The notes below the pieces were generated by a model, which searched no databases, was not told the origin of the DNA, and was given only the letters and a program-made list of their open reading frames with translations. Shown here one piece after another: positions 61,093-64,000 of a stretch of 64,000 bases of DNA. Made by a program: the position numbers and the translations under genes. Source of the stretch: Comamonas sp. GB3 AK4-5 (lineage in GTDB: Bacteria; Pseudomonadota; Gammaproteobacteria; Burkholderiales; Burkholderiaceae_C); the NCBI RefSeq assembly GCF_041320665.1, contig NZ_CP166730.1, positions 2,108,001 to 2,172,000 on the forward strand, written 5' to 3'. How positions within the stretch are numbered: the stretch's first letter is position 1; every line of letters starts with the position of its first letter.

Positions 61093-62055
61093 ATGCACAA
61101 GAGGATCCTGTTGGCCTATGGCGTTGCAACGCTGTCCATGCTGGCTCTGGCCCCTGCCGTTCAGGCGCAGGCGGCCTATCCCAGCCGGCCCATCACGCTG
61201 ATCGTGCCCTATGGTGCGGGTGGGGTGACCGATGTGATTACCCGCGCCTTGGCACAGGGGATGGGCAAGTCGCTGGGGCAGGCCATCATCATTGAAAACA
61301 AGCCGGGGGCCGGCGCCTCCATGGGCGTGGTCGATATGAAGACCGCCAAGCCCGATGGCTACCGCCTCACACTCACGCCGGTGGGTATATTCCGCCAGCC
61401 CCATGTGCAGAAGGTGAACTACGACCCCGTGGCCGATGTCAGCTATGTGGCGGCCTTTATGAACTACGACTTTATTTTGGCGGTGCCGGCCAACTCGCCC
61501 TTCAAGTCACTCAAAGACATGGTGGAGGCCGCCAGGCGCGATGCTGGCGCGGTGGACTACGGCACGCCTGGCAAGTTTTCGGCCAACCATGTGGCCATGG
61601 CACTGCTGGAGCAAAAGGCGGGGGTGCACTTCACCCATGTGCCTTTCAAGGGGGATGCCGAGGCCATCAACGCTTTGTTGGCCGGGCACACCAAGACCGC
61701 CATCATGGGCAATACCGTGCAGCCCTATCTCATCAGTGGCAAGCTGCGTGCGCTGGCCATCGCGGCCGACAAGCGCTCCGAGGCCTTTGCCGATGTGCCG
61801 ACCTTCCGCGAGCAGGGCTATGCGTTTGACGTACCTTCGCCGCTGGGCATTGCCGGCCCCAAGGGACTGCCAGCCGATGTGGTGCAGAAGTTGGGAGCCG
61901 CTGTGCAGGCGGCAATGCAAGAGTCAGGGTTCAAGCAGGTGGCGGCCAACTACGGCATTCGCCTGGAATATCGCAATGCACAGGACTACAGCGCCTTTGC
62001 CAAAAAGGCCTTTGCCGAGGAGAAGGATGTGGTCCAGGGCATTGGCCTGGACTGA
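61093..62055 (+). CDS. Bug/TctC-family periplasmic substrate-binding protein
   Basis: The 320-aa protein has a Sec signal (VATLSMLALAPAVQAQA) and Bug motifs PITLIVPYGAGGVTDVITRAL, IIIENKPGAGASMGVV, KPDGYRLTLTP, HVPFKGDAEAINALLAGH and LRALAIAADKR. It is a different member from the one at 53297. Transporter membrane genes are absent. Ligand unknown. Confidence 0.93.
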   Translation: MHKRILLAYGVATLSMLALAPAVQAQAAYPSRPITLIVPYGAGGVTDVITRALAQGMGKSLGQAIIIENKPGAGASMGVVDMKTAKPDGYRLTLTPVGIFRQPHVQKVNYDPVADVSYVAAFMNYDFILAVPANSPFKSLKDMVEAARRDAGAVDYGTPGKFSANHVAMALLEQKAGVHFTHVPFKGDAEAINALLAGHTKTAIMGNTVQPYLISGKLRALAIAADKRSEAFADVPTFREQGYAFDVPSPLGIAGPKGLPADVVQKLGAAVQAAMQESGFKQVAANYGIRLEYRNAQDYSAFAKKAFAEEKDVVQGIGLD

Positions 62056-62139
62056 GGGGCGGCGGTGCGATGTGGTCGGACAGCATCCCTCTGTGCGTCT
62101 CCGTGCCACTCGCTGTCCAGGGAGGGCAGCAGCGGAGTG

Positions 62140-62202
62140 TTGGGCCGGCAGCTGAATACTGCTATAATCTTTTAGTGCAAAAAAGTACGTCTGGTTTATA
62201 AT
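62140..62202 (+). promoter_or_regulatory. Promoter(s) upstream of infA
   Basis: TTGGGC (62140-62145) and TATAAT (62163-62168) are 17 bases apart, a good sigma-70 arrangement. A second TATAAT lies at 62197-62202 with a weaker -35. Confidence 0.7.
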
Positions 62203-62396
62203 GCGTGCTTTTCGGCCTTGATTTCAGGTGCATGCACAGGTTTTAGGGTCCATCGTTTCAGGCGGTGCTTTCACTTTTTGCCGTGCGGTTTCTGGGTCGC
62301 CGGTGATTGCAGTCTCTTTTTTCGTTCCTTATGGGGCGAAAACCTTTGTTGTCATGCTCACCATTGGGTGCAGCGGGCTTGTTTCAAGCCTTTTTA
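62175..62396 (+). ncRNA. Candidate short transcript or attenuated leader ahead of infA
   Basis: The promoter at 62140-62168 is followed about 200 bases on by an intrinsic terminator: GGCTTG and CAAGCC around TTT, then TTTTT (62376-62395). No plausible protein lies between. This could be an independent small RNA or a leader at which the infA transcript can stop. Confidence 0.45.
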
Positions 62397-62712
62397 TTTG
62401 CGCGTTTGTGCACGCCGACGCGGCCTGTTGTTGAACCACACTGCCTTTCTCCTCTCAGCTTTTCCTGCCCCTGGCCGCTACCAGCTGACTCCTGATTCCC
62501 TTTCGAGCCCCCGCGGCAGCCGTGCTGCAATGCCGTCCATGCGAAGCCAGCATGGGCCGGTGCGCCATACCCGGGCATTTCTCTGGGCGCCTGCATGCGT
62601 TGTCAATGCAGTGGCCGCCACCTTCTACGCGCTGGAACAGCGCCTGCGCAGGCTGCGCCTGTCTGCGTAAGCAGAGCGCCGCTTTCGCTTTCCATCATTA
62701 CAAGGATTCCAA
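62397..62712. other. Rest of the infA upstream region
   Basis: About 315 bases, GC-rich, without a supported gene. An open frame spans it but its amino-acid content is unlike a real protein. AAGGA before the infA ATG is the ribosome-binding site. Confidence 0.4.
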
Positions 62713-62973
62713 ATGTCAAAAGAAGACCTCATCGAAATGCGCGGGCAGGTGATGGAAGTGCTGCCGGATTCGCGCTTTCGCGTGACGCTGGAAAACGGCC
62801 ATTCCCTGGTTGCCTACACTGGCGGCAAAATGCGCAAGTTCCGTATCCGTATCCTGGCTGGAGATAAGGTCTCGCTGGAGATGTCGCCCTATGACCTCAC
62901 CAAGGGCCGCATCACCTTCCGCCATATCGAAACCCGCTCGGGTGCTGCCCCGTCGGCGCCTCGGCGCCGCTAG
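62713..62973 (+). CDS. infA: Translation initiation factor IF-1
   Basis: The 86-aa protein is a complete S1-like OB fold: [60 protein letters not shown] 14-residue basic C-terminal tail is added compared with the 72-aa E. coli protein. IF-1 fills the ribosomal A site at initiation and has cold-shock roles. It is separate from ribosomal-protein operons and followed by an RNA-binding protein gene, so it may be the second infA copy known in betaproteobacteria. Confidence 0.93.
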   Translation: MSKEDLIEMRGQVMEVLPDSRFRVTLENGHSLVAYTGGKMRKFRIRILAGDKVSLEMSPYDLTKGRITFRHIETRSGAAPSAPRRR

Positions 62974-63068
62974 TTCTGGTGGGTGCGTTCGGCAACGGGC
63001 GCATCCATCACCTCATGTCCCGCGCGGCAGCAGCAAGCGCAGGTCATTTTTTCTCTGAAAGTTCAAGC

Positions 63069-63431
63069 ATGAACAACAAACTCTACGTCGGTAACCTCTC
63101 TTACTCTGTCCGTGACGACGACCTGGCTCAGCAATTTGCCTCGTTCGGCACTGTCACTTCCGCCAAGGTCATGATGGAGCGCGATACCGGCCGTTCCAAG
63201 GGCTTCGGCTTTGTGGAAATGGCTTCGGACGCCGAAGCCCAAGCCGCTATCGAAGGTCTGCACGAGCAGCCTTGGGGTGGCCGCAACATGATCGTCAACG
63301 TGGCCCGTCCTCGTGAAGAGCGTCCCGGCGGCTTCGGCGGCGGCGGCGGTGGCTTCCGTGGCAACGGCGGTGGTTTCCGCGGTGGCAACGGCGGCGGTGG
63401 CGGCTACGGCGGTGGCCGCAGCAGCTACTAA
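63069..63431 (+). CDS. Glycine-rich RRM RNA-binding protein
   Basis: The 120-aa protein has one RRM domain with RNP2 KLYVGNLSYS and RNP1 KGFGFVEM (residues about 3-80), then a glycine/arginine-rich tail. Such proteins rise at low temperature and act as RNA chaperones. It lies 95 bases after infA, in the same direction, with GAAAG ahead of the ATG. A strong terminator follows. Confidence 0.94.
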   Translation: MNNKLYVGNLSYSVRDDDLAQQFASFGTVTSAKVMMERDTGRSKGFGFVEMASDAEAQAAIEGLHEQPWGGRNMIVNVARPREERPGGFGGGGGGFRGNGGGFRGGNGGGGGYGGGRSSY

Positions 63432-63493
63432 GCAGCCAGAGCGTTTGCCGCATCAGTGCTCGCTTGCAGCGGGCCTGGTGTGGTCAGGCTCCC

Positions 63494-63520
63494 AAAAGCT
63501 CCCCTCGGGGAGCTTTTTTT
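63494..63520 (+). terminator. Rho-independent terminator of the RRM gene
   Basis: AAAAGCTCCCC and GGGGAGCTTTT pair tightly and a run of seven T follows. Confidence 0.93.
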
Positions 63521-63613
63521 ATGGCGAATCGGCTTGCCGCTGACGGGGCACGCTTGTGCACGGACTCTGCCGATATCTATGGATGGCGGTGCAGGTCGCC
63601 GGCAAGGTGGCGA

Positions 63614-64000
63614 TCAATTACTGGGAGAAAGCGTGCGCAGCACCTGGGCCAATTGCAGCACGCCGGCCTCCAGCTCCATCGGGGAATGGGCGGCAAAACC
63701 CATCAGCACGCCGCTGTGGCGTGGGGCTGCGCTGTACAGCGTGGAAAGACCAACCAGGCTGATCCCCGCACGCGCTGCAGCGGTCACCAGCTGTGACTCG
63801 GGAATAGGACCGCGCAGGTGGCAGGCCATTTGCATGCCGCCTGCGGGAACCTGGGGCTCCAGCACATGGCCCAGGTGGGTGCGTAGCAACTGGGCCAGCA
63901 GGTCACGGCGCTGGGCATAGACGGCCCGCATGGTGCGGATATGGGCGCCCAGGTGGCCGCCTTCGATGAAGCGCGCCAGCGTCAGCTGGGCCAGGGCGGC
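63614..64000 (-). CDS. MocR/PdxR-type regulator or aminotransferase, C-terminal part
   Basis: The frame is open to the window edge, so only the last 128 residues are visible. They match the C-terminal part of fold-type I PLP enzymes fused to GntR domains: FIEGGHLGAHIRTMRAVYAQRRDLL and the small-domain end SAPRHSGVLMGFAAHSP. MocR proteins use PLP as a signal to regulate genes. The N-terminal GntR domain and the PLP lysine lie outside the window. Confidence 0.82.
   Translation of the reverse strand, partial: AALAQLTLARFIEGGHLGAHIRTMRAVYAQRRDLLAQLLRTHLGHVLEPQVPAGGMQMACHLRGPIPESQLVTAAARAGISLVGLSTLYSAAPRHSGVLMGFAAHSPMELEAGVLQLAQVLRTLSPSN

Noticed and set aside
62218..62670. 150-codon open frame upstream of infA
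   Set aside because: Rich in Cys, Phe, His and Arg, with no family features and crossed by an intrinsic terminator; treated as non-coding leader.

Overview
The window looks like a chromosomal segment of a GC-rich betaproteobacterium, most likely Comamonadaceae (Comamonas or a close relative). The reasons are the polyhydroxyalkanoate regulator PhaR, two Bug-type periplasmic receptors, a betaproteobacterial type VI secretion (T6SS) gene order and the style of the housekeeping genes. The genus is an inference; no rRNA or tRNA gene was recognised.

Layout: (1) 1-1121 holds the end of a CadR/PbrR-type MerR regulator and a HAD phosphatase. (2) 1228-2069 is an 842-bp IS5-family element. (3) 2123-24256 is a T6SS locus. 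tssA, a small ORF, tssL, tssK and tssJ run leftward. A TPR lipoprotein, tssB, tssC, hcp, tssE, tssF, tssG, clpV and a long vgrG run rightward, followed by a 125-aa protein, a DUF4123 adaptor and a VasX-like effector. tssM is not present; the IS cuts the operon just after tssA. (4) 24280-26695 carries three tandem, partly identical membrane-protein genes (candidate immunity genes) and the stub of a fourth. (5) 27034-27552 is phaR. (6) About 27.68-49.83 kb is a degraded prophage inserted between phaR and rimO. It has a large serine recombinase at its right end, a lambda-like repressor/Cro region with five operator-like sites, a primase/VapE replication gene broken by an IS, HNH, small and large terminase, portal, and a lysis cassette. 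Capsid and tail genes are absent. Three further IS copies plus an IS481 element sit inside it. (7) 49833-64000 is ordinary chromosome: rimO, an Lrp regulator divergent from a cystathionine beta-lyase, a Bug receptor, a UROD-family protein, an aldehyde dehydrogenase, LysE/LysR, sodC, an orphan trpB, a second Bug receptor, infA, an RRM protein and a partial MocR-type gene.

How the parts work together: the T6SS genes encode sheath (TssBC), inner tube (Hcp), baseplate (TssEFGK), membrane complex (TssJL, with TssM missing here), cap protein (TssA) and recycling ATPase (ClpV). The spike VgrG carries a C-terminal HExxH domain and is followed by an adaptor and a pore-type effector with its candidate immunity array. 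The AT-rich membrane-spanning stretches of both the effector and the immunity genes stand out from their GC-rich surroundings, which suggests exchangeable specificity modules.

The prophage is probably not able to make particles. It may still matter to the host through its cargo (an AT-rich coiled-coil membrane protein, two small P-loop proteins) and because its insertion replaces the native upstream region of rimO.
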